The notes under the pieces: model-generated
Database searches by the model: none
Seen by the model: the letters and a program-made list of their open reading frames with translations, nothing else
Told to the model about the DNA's origin: nothing
Assembly: GCA_037176725.1 (NCBI GenBank)
Contig: JAZBRS010000020.1
Location: 103,698,501 to 103,762,500, forward strand
DNA length: 64,000 nucleotides
Reading direction: 5' to 3'
From: Posidonia oceanica
Taxonomy: Eukaryota; Streptophyta; Magnoliopsida; Alismatales; Posidoniaceae
Program-made: the position numbers and the translations under genes
In this document: piece by piece, positions 34,718 to 47,000 of the stretch
Layout of the letters: every line of letters starts with the position of its first letter
Numbering within the stretch: the stretch's first letter is position 1

Positions 34718-37001
34718 TCAGAGTCCGCCAATGTCTTCATCTGGAAACTGCGTCTGGAGTGGCTGATATTTAGGCAGTGGGAGATCAGCAAGATGGTCTG
34801 CCATAGCTTGGCCCTTCATGGACTTCTGAGTGACAAAGGTAATGTCGTACTGAGACAGTAACACCTGCCACTTAACACATCTGCCTACCATGGCCTGTTT
34901 CTGAAAGAGGAACTTGATAGGATCATGCCGGCACAAGAGCTGAACTGGGTACGCCATCATGTAATGCCTTAGTTTCTGTGCAGCCCAGACAAGAGATAGG
35001 CAGGTCTTCTCCATTGTACTGTACCTGGCTTCGCATTTATTGAACTTCTTACTCAGGTAGTAAATGGCGCACTCCTTTCTGCCAGATTCATCATGTTGGC
35101 CCAAGACGGTGTCCATGGAATGCTGCGTGGTAGAAAGGTAGAGAAGTAAGGGTCTCCCTAGCATGGGGGGAACCAAGACAGGAGGCTTAATCAACAGCTG
35201 CTTGATCTTGGCAAATGCAGCCTGACACTCCTCGCTCCAATCAATCTGCGTATTCTTCTTCAGGAGCTTGAATAATGGCTCGCTGATGGACGTAAGCTGT
35301 GCAATGAAGCGACTGATATATTGTAAACGCCCAAGCAGACCCCTGACCTCCTTTTCAGTCCGAGGGGGTGGCATATCCACGATGGCTTTGGCCTTCATCG
35401 GGTCCACTTCAATCCCCCTTTGGCTAACAACCCAGTAGTTTGCCAGAAGACACCCCGAATATACATTTATTGGGGTTGAGGCGCAACTTGTACTTCCGCA
35501 GACAGTCAAAGAGCTTCTTCAAGCAGGCTAGATGATCCTCAGGTTCTTTGGTTTTAGCAATCATATCGTCCACGTATACCTCCACCTCTTGGTGCATGAG
35601 ATCGTGGAACAGCGCAGTCATGGCCCTCTGGTAGGTTGCGCCAGCATTCTTCAGCCCGAACGGCATAACTTGGTAGCAGAATACTCCCCAAGGGGTGATA
35701 AATGAAGTCTTTTCCATGTCTTCTTCTACCATTTTGATCTGGTTATAACCGGAAAAGCCGTCCATGAATGAGAGCATCTTGTGGCCCGCCGTATTGTCGA
35801 CTAGAACGTCAATGTGAGGCAATGGGAAGTCGTCCTTGGGACTTGTCTTGTTCAGCTCCCTATAGTCGATGCAAATCCAGACTCGGCCATCTTTCTTGGG
35901 CACAGGTACAATGTTTGCCAGCCACTCAGGATAAAGGACGACCTTCAGGAAATTGACTCTGTGCTGTTTCATGATCTCTTCTTTGATCATAAGCAGCCAC
36001 TGCGGTCGCCATCTTCTCAGCTTCTGCTTTACTAGCTTGGCATCTGGATTCAAGGGCAAATTGTGCACCACTATTTCTATGTCAAGGCCAACCATATCTT
36101 CGTAACTCCAAGCGAAGACATCCGCATACTTATTCAAGAATGCGATGAACTCTGCTCGAGCCTGGGGGGACAGTTGGGCACTGATGCGAACTTCTCTGAC
36201 TTCCTCAGCTATGCCGATATTAACAACCTCTGTTTCTTCATCAACATGGAGGTTGGGGCCTTCTAGATCGTCGTGATAGGGTCGGAACTTGGGCAATGGT
36301 TCATCAATCTCATCCTCGCCCGTATCATCCTCCTCTCCATAGGCAACAAGTTCTAAGAGGATCTCTTTCTCAAAAGAAGGATTTGTGATGTCAAAAGAGT
36401 GTATATGTTTCGCTGCTTGGCCCTGGTGACGCTTCAGGATGGTCACGCTTACTCGAGTGTTCTTGTAGCCTCGGTGCGCGACCTCCGTCCTGACAACTTC
36501 CTCTGTTTGCTCTGGCCTGACTGATTCTGCTGGGTGCTCTGTTGATGCTGCTGAAGGCCCTGCTGATTCTGTCACTGATACTGCTGATGGCCTTGCTACT
36601 AAGGCTGCTGACAATCCTGTTACTGATTCTGCTTTCTGCTCTATTGCTGCTACTATTTGGACTGCTAGTGCTTCCTCCTTCAAGTCTTCTAGTGTGCTTG
36701 TGGAGGGCATGTCGGACTGGCAGCTGGTCTGGGCACTGTCGCTTGCTACACTGCCCAAGTGAGGCATGTGCTGCACAAACCACCTAGACCTGCCTTCTGA
36801 TTGCAAAGTGATGAGCTCATCTGGTCTAGGGGAGTCCGACGCTGCTGAGTCTTCTTCTAAAACCATGATAGAGGCGTGGTCTTCCTGCAGAGGAGGGTTC
36901 GTAACCATGGCTTTCCCTTTCCTTTCCGCAGCTTGATGCTCTACCAGGTCTTCTACTATTGACTTGAGCTGTTCCTGATAAAGTAGCTCTAAGTCTGACA
37001 T
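34718..37001 (-). pseudogene. pol: Element B linker end, reverse transcriptase and RNase H
   Basis: From 37001 leftward: acidic linker (RYKN-type motif YKNTRVSVTILKRHQGQ), RT-leading FAWSYEDMVGLD, then RT motifs VPKKDGRVWICIDYRELNK, SFMDGFSGYNQI, MPFGLKNAGATYQRAM and YVDD. The first 525 codons are open. A frameshift near 35430 moves the reading to 34718-35509, which holds the RT thumb and first RNase H (YLSTTQHSMDTVLGQHDE). That RNase H also lacks the usual leading Asp. Clearly inactive as a whole, but RT motifs are intact. Confidence 0.94.
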
Positions 37002-38647
37002 CCACGAATCGACCTAGGCTTCTACCGTCACTCCTTCCTCCTCATCCGAGGGTGAATCGACGTAGTAGGCGCCGGGGGCCTACGGCTCTGGCCTGGCTGC
37101 AAGACGGATTACCGCCTTTGATGTTTGCATGGTCTGGCTCACGGGCGTGCCTGATTGCGGTAGCTTCAGCATCGGAGATCCAAATAGACTGGTCAGCGGA
37201 GCCGCAGATGGGTACGCTGCCAGGGTCACTGTTGCAGTTGGAGGGCAGGTAGAGGTGCTCTTCTGGGGTCCCAAGGGTTGGGAGGCTATGCTGTTCAACT
37301 GGACCTCTGCATCTGGTTGTGACAGTGAGGGTGCTGCCTTTGACGCCATGGGGCCTGCCACGAGAGTTGCTGTTTTGCGGTAGGAAGATGTGTAGCGGAC
37401 TACGCCGGCTACATTCTTTGTGATGCGGCTGCTAAAGTGGGCCGAGTCGTGCAGCTGACTGAATTCACAGACCGTCCCTCCAGAGAGAGTGACAGCGGTA
37501 CTAATGCGACTACAACCGCAGGCAGCCTGCTTGATTGTGCCTGAAGGAGTGTCCCTGATTTCTGAGCTGCTGCTGCTGCTTATGCTTGTGATACAGATGT
37601 GGTTGCAGAAATGTGAAAGCTTGTCAGTTCTACCACAGGACCTGCTAAGTTGTCTGCTGTATCTGTTGAGGGTAGGGCCAAACAAATCAACCGTGGTGCT
37701 TCTGTGCTGACCAGAGCTTTGCCATCAGTTGGGACTGCCTTTACTGCGCCAGACTGCTCCTCATCCAAGTAGTAGTCCTCAATGCAGACCCAATCTTCTG
37801 CCGGCACCGCAGCTTGACCATCTGTTGATCCCAGAATTCCTACACTGGTGAAGTTAGTGAGGTCCCCGGGGATGACCGGCTTCTGATCTTTCAGTTGAAA
37901 GCAGTGATCTTCATTGGGCTTGGGCTCATAATCGAGGCCTTCAGATTTCCTCTGCTCTACCGCTACAATCAGCTCTACGATCTCCTGGCCGTGTCGCCCA
38001 AGCAATGTACCCTTTATGTAACCCCATCTGTGACATACATTCTCGACCATTCGAAAGGGGTTGCTATAAACAGTCAAGGAGTTGACGCGTTCAAGATCAG
38101 GAATGAAGTTGACCGGCTCACACCGATTAACGCGATACAAAGCATCGGAAGTTTCAGGGTCAAAAGAGATGGTTTGTGAAGAGACAGGGGAGACTGCCTT
38201 GATCCGCTCCTTCTCAAAGTTCTCCGCCATGACGACATTGACATCATCACCGTGACGGTACTTTATCATGCGATGGAGGGTCGAGGGAAGGACCTGATGC
38301 TTGTGGAGCCAAGGGCGCCCAAGCAGAAAGTTGAAGTTTGGCTTCAAGTCGACGACATAGAATTCCACATCGAATACGACCGGGCCAATGGCAAGAGGAA
38401 TAATCAGGATCCCTAGTGCATCATGGTGGGTATTGTCAAAAGCTGTCATTCCTTTCACGGCTGGTGTGATATCCTCGGCTTTGAATCCGATCTTAGTTGC
38501 AGTACGCAAGGGGCAGACGTTAAGGCCTAACCCGTTATCAACCAGCGTTAGAGGAATGCGAAAGTTTTTGAACTGAACTGTGACGAACAGGGGTTGATTG
38601 TGATTAATCCCTGCCGAAGGCAGTTCATCACTTGTAAAAGAGATGAC
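37002..38647 (-). pseudogene. Element B protease and proximal linker
   Basis: Protease at about 38230-38640: the active-site loop reads LVDNGLGLN, so the Ser of D-N-G-S has become Leu; LLGRPWLH is intact. The following 300 codons reach 37580 in one frame (EDWVCIEDYYLDEEQSGAV is linker). Then a frameshift, and the linker continues to 37080, with TAG codons near 37080 and 37015 before the RT part. B provides the Trp and Gln codons used to interpret stops in A. Confidence 0.85.
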
Positions 38648-41600
38648 CTAGGGCTCCGCAATCATCCCTACCATACTTTCCAAGGCCGAAGGCTCAATAG
38701 ATTGGGACACACAGGCGGCTTGGAACACGCGAAGAAAAGCTTCACGATGTTCGGCAAAGGTGTGGATCAGGTTCCAAATGGAAATGTCAGCTTTGACCTT
38801 CTTAAGTTGGGAAGTTATGTCAGCCTTAGGTTGATTTTTCTTGGCAGCAGGAGGGGTAGCTTTGGCAAGCTCTAAAGAGACAGTCACAGGGGACTGGGTA
38901 AAGGCCTAGCTTGCTACAGGTTGGGCAGGGATTTGGCTTACTATAGGCTAACTAAAGGCCGGGTCTACTATGGGTTGGCTAGAGGGTGGGGGCATAGCAG
39001 GTTCTAGGTAGTTTGGCCTAAGTACTGGTGCTGGGGGTCTGTAGACCCTCCCCGATTGCGTTACTTCCGCACACATTTCTGTGGTGTAGCTGTAAGGTAC
39101 GCGATGGGTATCCTGAGTTAAATCAATAACCACAGGAGCACGTTCTGCGAGCATAGGAGGGGTTACAGGGGTGCCTACTGGATACTGAGGAGAAAGGTAA
39201 GGTTGTTGGGGTGGGAAGGCAGGGGTTGACTGAGGTCTGCCTAAAAGGTGTACAGGGGATCCTAACTGAGGCCACCCTAAGAGGTGGACAGGGGATCTAG
39301 GCTGGGCCCTAGCTAGGAGGTGTATAGGGGGTTGAGCTTGAGGAAGCATAGCAGGGGGCGCGAAGGGGCGCTCCGGCCTGGCACGCAGTCGAATCATGTG
39401 AACTCCTAACTCGGAGCCGGCAACAGCCGCAAGATAGAGATCTACAGGAAAAGGCTCAGAGATATTAGAGATAAGATCAGAAGGGTCTATTACAGATGTA
39501 GTAGGCCCAGAAGGAAAAACAAAGTGAATGCCTGAGGTTCCTGCCCCTCCCGGATAAGAGTGCTCCGGTAGAGGTTGGCGGACGATGCCAGAATGAGGGG
39601 GAACAGCTGAATGAGTAGATGCATGAGCGTGTGCTTGAGTGGATGCCTCGTGCGTGTCGATCACAATCGTTCCCGATTCGATCAAGTCCTAAATAGCGTT
39701 CCGCAGGGAGTAGCAATTATCCGTCGAGTGCTCGACGCTTCGATGGAAATTGTAAAAGAGGTTCGCCTTAAACCAATGCGGCAAGGGATTTGGGGGCAGG
39801 CAAACCTCTGGGAACTTCAGGAGCAATGCAACCTTTGGCAGGATGGCCGTGAGCGGTTCCACCAGTGGGGCGAACTTCCGCTTCTTAGTGGGTGGCCTCC
39901 TTTACCTCTGGTAAGAGTCTTGCTGATCCAGTGGGGCAGGGTAGACCGGTCTAGCGGTGGTAGTGATCTGTGGTGTAGGTGGATTCCTAGGTGCAGGAGC
40001 ATACACCATCAAAGCTGGGGCAGGTCGGGATTGCAAGTGAACAGGCACAGCAGGAGAATCGACGAATGCAACAGCAGCCTTTGGCGAGTCTTTTTTCGTG
40101 GGACGGTTGTTGCTGCTACCGCTGCTGTTGTTGTTGGAAGTGCTGCTATTGGCACTGTTACTGTTGATCGCGGCCTGCTTAGCGAATGCAGAGATAGTAG
40201 GGAAGTTGCCACTCCGCAAAGAACTCTCCACGCGCACTCCAACTCGGATAAGCACTGCAAAAGTAGTGACAGGTTGAATACTAAGCAGAGCCCCGAGAGA
40301 TGGCTGTGCCCCCTTAATAACGATCTCAATAGACTCCTCGTCAGAGGGTCTATCTCGGACCTGTGAAGCAAGGGCGCGCTAACGGCCGATGTACTCCCCG
40401 AACGGCTCGCTGGGATTCTGCTTGGTTGCGATCAAGTCCGCGTGCTTTGGAACTAGATCGAGGTTGAAGGAGTATTGTTCCAGCAACGCCTGACTGAGGT
40501 CGTTCCAAGTCTTGATGGCTGACATATCAAGCGACGTGAACCACTTGAGTGCCGGCCTGGTTAAGCTCTTCTGGAACTAGCGGATCAGCAACCTCTCGTC
40601 AGCCTGAAGCTGAGTGAGATTACCGCAATACGCCTTAGCCCCTACCATTATATTTGTCGAAGTCTGGGATTTTAAACTTCGGAGGGAGTACCGCCTCTGG
40701 AAAGCAACAGAGGTCTCGGAACTGGTAGGTCTGGTGCTCAGTACCCTGCACTAATCGTAGTGCCTTCTCCAAAACGTCCATCTGGTTGTTGATGGGGTCT
40801 GGATTTGCTGCCATAGGAGAGGGATCGGCAAGGGTAGTGAGCACATACGCCGAACGGGTCGCACTTAAGTGCTCCTCTGAATCTACCATAGCGTCGCCTG
40901 GTGGAGCAACGGGATGGTCGGCGTATCTATGCGCTGGAACTGTGTATGCAGGGATGTATGCAGGGTTCTGGGCCTGATGCAAGGGCGTAGATGACATGCT
41001 ATGCTGTGGTAGGGGTAGGATGCTGGAGCACCAGTTGCTGCCTGGGCGGGGTGCCAGACAGCGAGCCAGTGGGGTACTGCGCTCCAGCCAACCCAAAGGA
41101 CTGACCACCAAGGGGCAGAGGAGCATGTTATGCTAAGTGTTGTACAGAAGGAGGCGGCAAACGGGCCCCCATCGTCGGAACTGTGAGCAGTTGAGACGAT
41201 GGTCGTAGCGGAGGTGTAGCAGCAAATGCATAAAATGCAGGAACTGGCCTCAGGGGAACCTCAGAGGCGACAGGAGTGAAGGAGGGACGAACCAATAGAG
41301 CCATGCCCTGCAGTCTCTAGGCAAGCTCCATCAGATGCTGGTACTATGCCTCAAGCGTCCCATCAGCGGGAACGCTGAAGTGCAGTGTCAACGAACCTTG
41401 AGAAGCAAGCGGCACGGACACAGACTGTCCGGGAGGAATAGGTCCTACAGTGAGAGTCGCAACAGCGGTAGAAGGGATGTCAATGGTGACATATCCAGGG
41501 GAAGGAGGGGCCAATGGCGTCTCCGAAACGCGAGTAACGGTCATCAAGATAGACTCAGCGACCGGATCTGGAGGAATGGATGCTTGCCAATGTCCCGGGA

Positions 41601-41745
41601 CAAACTGAGAAACCAGAGGCGTCAGGGGAGGAAACCCTGGCATCAGAAGAGGAACAAAGGGGACTGAAGGAGCAACCGGAGGGACCGAAGCGGAAACACC
41701 CTTCGTGACAAGAGTAAAGAGAGGCTCACTAACGTACTGCGCCAT
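38648..41745 (-). pseudogene. gag: Element B gag, broken
   Basis: The start ATG is at 41743-41745 (Met-Ala-Gln, as in A and C). Pieces in different frames: 41344-41745 (N-terminal, Pro/Val-rich), 40635-41126 (DVLEKALRLVQGTEHQTYQF and LPPKFKIPDFDKYNG of the gag domain; a small deletion then removes part of the next helix), 39902-40255 (SGNFPTISAFAKQAA), 38948-39685 (Pro-rich C-terminal part) and 38648-38887. A TAG after GMIAEP separates it from PR. More decayed than A. Confidence 0.87.
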
Positions 41746-43065
41746 TGCTGACCTAGAGCGCGTGAGAATAGGACTGCGATGGGGATGCAAAGGGCGATTC
41801 CTAATAGGAGCTATCGTCGCAAATGCGGATAGCTCAGAAGGGGAATGGTCACGAACAAAGGTCGCAACAGGGGTGTCAAAAGGGGACAGTACTCAAGCTC
41901 CAGCAAGGGAACTCGCTTACCGATCACTGCTGACACAAACAAAAGGAAACAGGGATTAGAAACTGAAAGATAGATGCAAATGAGTTAAGTTAGATGGCAT
42001 GAATGATATGTATGCTTTCTAGCATGCCCCCCCTCACCTATCTAGTGTATCCTAGTAGGTGATCTACTTCGGATATCCCCAGGTGTACAGGTCACCGACT
42101 CAGGTCAAAAAAAGCAAGTTCCCTGTCGAACTCCTAGCTAGAGCTGAGGAAATAACAAGGTGGTGCGTTGGTGGCCCTGACCCCGCCAAAAGCGTGGGCA
42201 GTACTCCCCAGAAGCATCGACATGACCCCTGGACAAGGGGGGACAGACCGACTAACTTGGGCCACGCCAGAAGCAGTGGAACAAGAGGTCGGGACCATCC
42301 TTCGCAGACTAGTAGGTGGACTCAGATGAGAAGAATGCATGCCTTATATGATGCTTATGCAAATGCTTAGAGTTTTTTATCTTGCATGTTTTATTAACCC
42401 AAGGGGGGTGCAGGATTGTTTGAAGTCTCTAGTTGCTCCTAGAAGTTCTTTTTACTTGCTATTTTTAGTTAACCACAAGGAAAGCAAACAGTCTCTACTA
42501 TCCTAGGCATGGCATGTGCAAAATGGAAGAAAATCAACCAAATATGGCAGGCAAACAACATACAACATTGCAAACGGCAAGTGCATGGCATGTGCAGGTG
42601 TTTGTGAACATGATAGTGAAGGGAAAGCATTTATCACGTCAAAAGGCATGTATACAGGGTATGTGCGTGCGTAGTAGCATAACAAGTGTGTAAAAGAAGC
42701 ATTCATCATTCAAAAGGCATGTATTGTTGCCAAACAAGTATGTAGACATGCATTGTGCGAGAAATAAAGCAGTAATAAGCAAATAAGACAAAGAAAGTAA
42801 AGACAGGTAAGCAATAAAGCAGATAAGAGCAGAAGCAAAGAAATAAGCAAGTAAACAAGCAACAGAGACAAAGCAGAGCAAGGTAAAGCAAATGCCAAGG
42901 CAGAGCAGACGAGGCAGGTGCAAAACCTAAGCAGAGTAGCCATAAGGCGGCTCGCTAGGATTTAGCACAGAAGAGCAAGCAAAACAGGCAAAAGGGGCAC
43001 AAAGGCAGGCAAAGCTGCAAAAACAAGTGAGCAAAAAGCCAGAAGCGAAAGCCGGAGTCTGTCTA
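41746..43065 (-). other. Element B 5' leader
   Basis: About 1.3 kb. Positions 42000-42506 match the leader block of A (8036-8545) and C. The part next to the primer site (42700-43050) is purine-rich on the plus strand, so pyrimidine-rich in the sense strand, as in A. No supported gene. Confidence 0.7.
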
Positions 43066-43083
43066 TCCCCAACAGAGTTGCCA
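43066..43083 (-). other. Element B primer binding site
   Basis: Minus strand reads TGGCAACTCTGTTGGGGA, one base after the LTR end. It differs from A at two bases (G to A at the fifth, C to T at the twelfth), both transitions of the kind produced by cytosine deamination. Confidence 0.9.
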
Positions 43084-43420
43084 CTGTAGTAATCCCGATG
43101 TTCAGATCGTCCATGCACACCGCCAAAGGTTGCGTGCACCGATAAGAATCAGGTTCACTATTAGCGGCTATGTCCGAGGAGGAAGGCTCAACTCGAAAAC
43201 ACTTAAAGCAGGGAAAAAGAGAAGAAAAGAAGAAGATAAGACAATTCAGAGTCGCCACCGTGTCTATTATATCGAGAGACAAGGAAAATCGGGGAAATGC
43301 AAGGATAAACACGCAAAACCAAGCAAAAGATGCAAAGCATGGCAATGCAAGAGAAAAGGGATGCAAATGATATGACTTATGCCTAGGATAAGGGCGATAT
43401 GGTCATTGCGGGCCAAAAGA

Positions 43421-43510
43421 CCGGGCAAGGACTCCTGTTACGTGCAGCGAAGGTGTTAGGCACCCCCAACACGCCCGAGAATCGGTCGTTCTAGGCTTAC
43501 GCTCGCATAT
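43421..43510 (-). promoter_or_regulatory. Conserved U5 block of element B
   Basis: Counterpart of 7020-7103, with GGTGCCTAACACC on the minus strand and ACGTAACAGGAGTCC after it. Slightly changed in the outer C-run. Confidence 0.68.
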
Positions 43511-43779
43511 GCAGGGAAGTGCAGATTTTGAATGCCTAAGTGCCATGAATGCCTAATTAGATACTCATAGGTGTGCTCTAAGTGATGGGATGCAATGCAA
43601 GGAAGTAAATGTGCAGTCTAAGCGCTCAGCAACGCTGTCTGTGTTCCGAACCGGACGAACCCTGGTCCGTGAGAACTCCAAGCAGTAAGCATCACTGCCC
43701 TATATGCAAATGCAGATGAAAGAACAAAACATCGGTAAAAACCAAGTAATGTAGGCGACATGCAAGAGAAAACAGCATA

Positions 43780-44050
43780 AGACACGCAAAACGGTGCGAA
43801 AGACAAAGCGGCATGCAAAACGGTGTGGGAAAAGAAGATCGGCACGCAAAACGGTGCGAAAGACAAAACAAGCACGCAAAACGGTGTGAAAAACAAAGTA
43901 TGCACGCAAAACGGTGCGAAAAACAAAGCAAGCACTCAAAACAGTGCAAGAAACAGAGCAAGCACGCAAAACGGTGCGAAAAACAAAGCAAGCATGCAAA
44001 ACGGTGCAAGAAATAGAGGCGGCACGCAAAACGATGCCAAAAGCGAAGCG
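43780..44050 (-). repeat. Tandem repeat inside the B LTR
   Basis: About nine units of roughly 30 bp with the plus-strand core CACGCAAAACGGTGCGAAA and AACAAAGCAAG spacers, the reverse complement of the core repeated in the A LTR. It yields spurious Lys/Gln/Asn-rich ORFs. Confidence 0.88.
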
Positions 44051-47000
44051 AGATAAAACATCAGTAAAGCCATGCAGATGCAGATGTAAAAAGGAAGAGC
44101 AAGAGAAGCAAAGGGGAGGCAAACAGTGTGAGTATGAGAACCAACACCATTTAAGAGCCACACGATGTAGGTATGAAGACCTACAAAGGGGAAAGGAAGC
44201 AAGTGGAAGGATTACCATTGTTCTATGACTGTTTCCCACTAATCCGTCCCACGACGTGTCTCGCACGCTGCCACAAGCTCACGGTGCGATCGTATTGTGG
44301 AAAAAGAGGAAGAAAGTCACAATTAGCAGTGAATCCAGGGGAAACTCGACCCAAAACACTGAGGATACGTGAAAATGGGAGATAGAGTTGATAGATAGGA
44401 AGAGGGGGACCTAATCTACATGCTCGAGAAGACGAGAAGCAAAAACAATGCATGCAATGCAAATGGTGTGCAAATGAAGTGCTATGCAGGGGTTCAGAAG
44501 GACTTACCTTGGAGATCTGAAGCCTGATCTGAGAAGTGCTTGGTCTGCATTGAAGCGCGCTCCACCGGGGTTGTCCAGGTAGCTTGATTGAGAAGATCCG
44601 GCGGTCCGATCAGAAGATATGCGGGCTTCAAGGCAGAAGGGCTAAGAACAGGAGAAAAGAATAGATCTAAGTGTAAAAGAGGTCCTAAGAGTGTGCAAAA
44701 CAGGTCCTCCCACGTGCATGGGAGCTAAGAGTACTTGAGTGTGTGCAAAGATGCATGGGTGCAATGCATACAAAAATGCAAAAAAGGACCTAACAATGAC
44801 TTTTCAGAAAAGTTAAGGACCTATATGCAAGTTTTGAAAAAGTAGAGGGACCTAAATGCAAGGATTTTGAAAACTTAGGGGCTTATGTGCAAGGTTTTTG
44901 AAAACTTGAGGGTCTGAATGCAATTTAATTAAAATGCAGGGTCTGAAATGCAATTTAATAAGGAAAACATGCATTTAAATGAGTTTTGAAAACATGTGAA
45001 GGACTTACATGCAATTTGCAAATATGTAGGGGTTGAAATGCAATTTTATAAGGTAAAATGTGCTTTTGAAAGGTCTGTGAATGCAAACAGTGGACCTATG
45101 TGTGATTTTAAAACATGCAGGGGCTAAAATGCAATTTTATAAACAAAAGTATGCAGAAAAATGAATTTTGTAAACATGTAAAGGACCTATGTGTGATTTT
45201 AAAACATGCAGGAGCTAAAATGTAATTTTATAAGGAAAAAAGCAAAAAACAGATGCTGTGCATGCAAATGAAGGATTGGAATGCAAAAATCAGAAAACAT
45301 GGGATGGAAATGCAATGCAATAAGGAAAAGATGAAAATTAAATGATTTAACAACAGATCAGAGGACTAAAAAGTAAATAAAATAAAGAGGAGGACTGAAA
45401 TGCAATTTCATAAGATAAAAACAGCAGATTAAATGAGTTTATCAACCAGAGGACTAGCATGCAAAAATAAAAAGATGCTGGACTGAAAAAAAAGAACAAA
45501 AACTATAATTGAACTACAACAGGAAAATTATGTAAATAAAAAAGTAACTGGACTGGAAATTAAATGGACAGAAACTTAAATGAACTGGAACTAGACTGGA
45601 ATGTAAATAAAATAAATAACTGGGTTGGAAATAAAGAAAAGTAAATAAACTATAACTGCAGAGGACCTAGAAGTAAATAAAAAAAATTCTGGGCTTAAAC
45701 TAAAATAAAACTTAAAGAAATACACAGTAGTTGGACCAATATGCAATTTAGCAGAACTTTAGGTTTTTATGCAATTTCATAAGATTTTAATTCAAACTTA
45801 AATGATTCTTAAACGATGTCAGGACTGGAAAGCAAAATAATAAAAACACGAGGCAGAAATGCAATTTTTTGGGAAAATAAACATGCTTAACAAAAATAAA
45901 AGAACAGTGAAATGGAGGAGGAAGATGCCACTATAGCACAGCGCTAACAGTGGCTGGAGACGGAGGAGGAGGGCTGCTGGTGAGGCGCAGATGCGGCGGC
46001 GACGTGCTTCGGAGATGCACGGAGGTCTGGGCTGCGTCGGCGGCTCGTGACACGGCCTGGAACTGGCCGGAGAAGACGACGAAGGTCTGCAGAGTTGTCC
46101 GGAGGCAGAGCGGGTGATCGGAGCATCGCCGGTGGGTTCTGAGAGCATGGCTGTGTTCCTGGAGGTTGTGCAGAGCTCGGACGATCATCGGAGCGACATT
46201 CTGCAGCTGGAGCGGCAGTTCTGATCCGGAGCTCGCTGGAGAAGAAAGGGAGACGGCAGCGCTGACTTCGGGCGACAGCTACTGGAAACCTAGTCTAATG
46301 GGTGGAGAAGCATGCAGAGGAGAAAACTAAGTTAACGGGAGGGAGAGGCACCTGTTTCGACATTCGAAGCGCTCCCCCAACATCAGCTGCTTCAGCAGAG
46401 CTTGGCGAGAATGGACTGGCTACTGGAGACGTCGCCGGCAGCTCGCGAGGGTTGGGATCCACTCCAGGTGCTGCTCCCGTGCTTGCTGGATACTTGGACG
46501 CAAGCTCTGCAGGCCGGCGGAAGAAATCGGATTTTTGGGTGTTGCAGAGATCGCCTGAGGTGGGGGGTGGTTTCTGTTGCTCCTCAGGCCAAATGGAAGG
46601 TGCTGGTGAGCTTCTGGATGCTGGGTGAGGGTTTCTAGAAGCTTGGATTGGTCTATGCAGGTCTGGGTTGGAAGTTTGCAGGTGAAGTGATTTTTGGACA
46701 GAAAATGGGGGAAGTGTTTGTTGTGGTAGGTTCAGGCTATGGTGAGAGTTTAGGTTGATGCTTGGGGGGCCTGGAAAGGTAGTGTTTCAGTGAGTCGGGT
46801 GGAGGAATTTGGGAAGGTTTCGAGGTCAGTGGAGCTGGCAATTCTAGGAGAGGTGTTGTTGGGTTGCTGCTGAAGATTTTGGGTGATTGGGGTGATTTCA
46901 GGGAAGGTTTCGAGCGTGGAAGGAGGGGGAAGGATGCTGGAGGTTTGGGTGAGATTGGGCGATGGTCTTTGAGCGATTTGCTGGGCTGTGAAGGCTGGTT

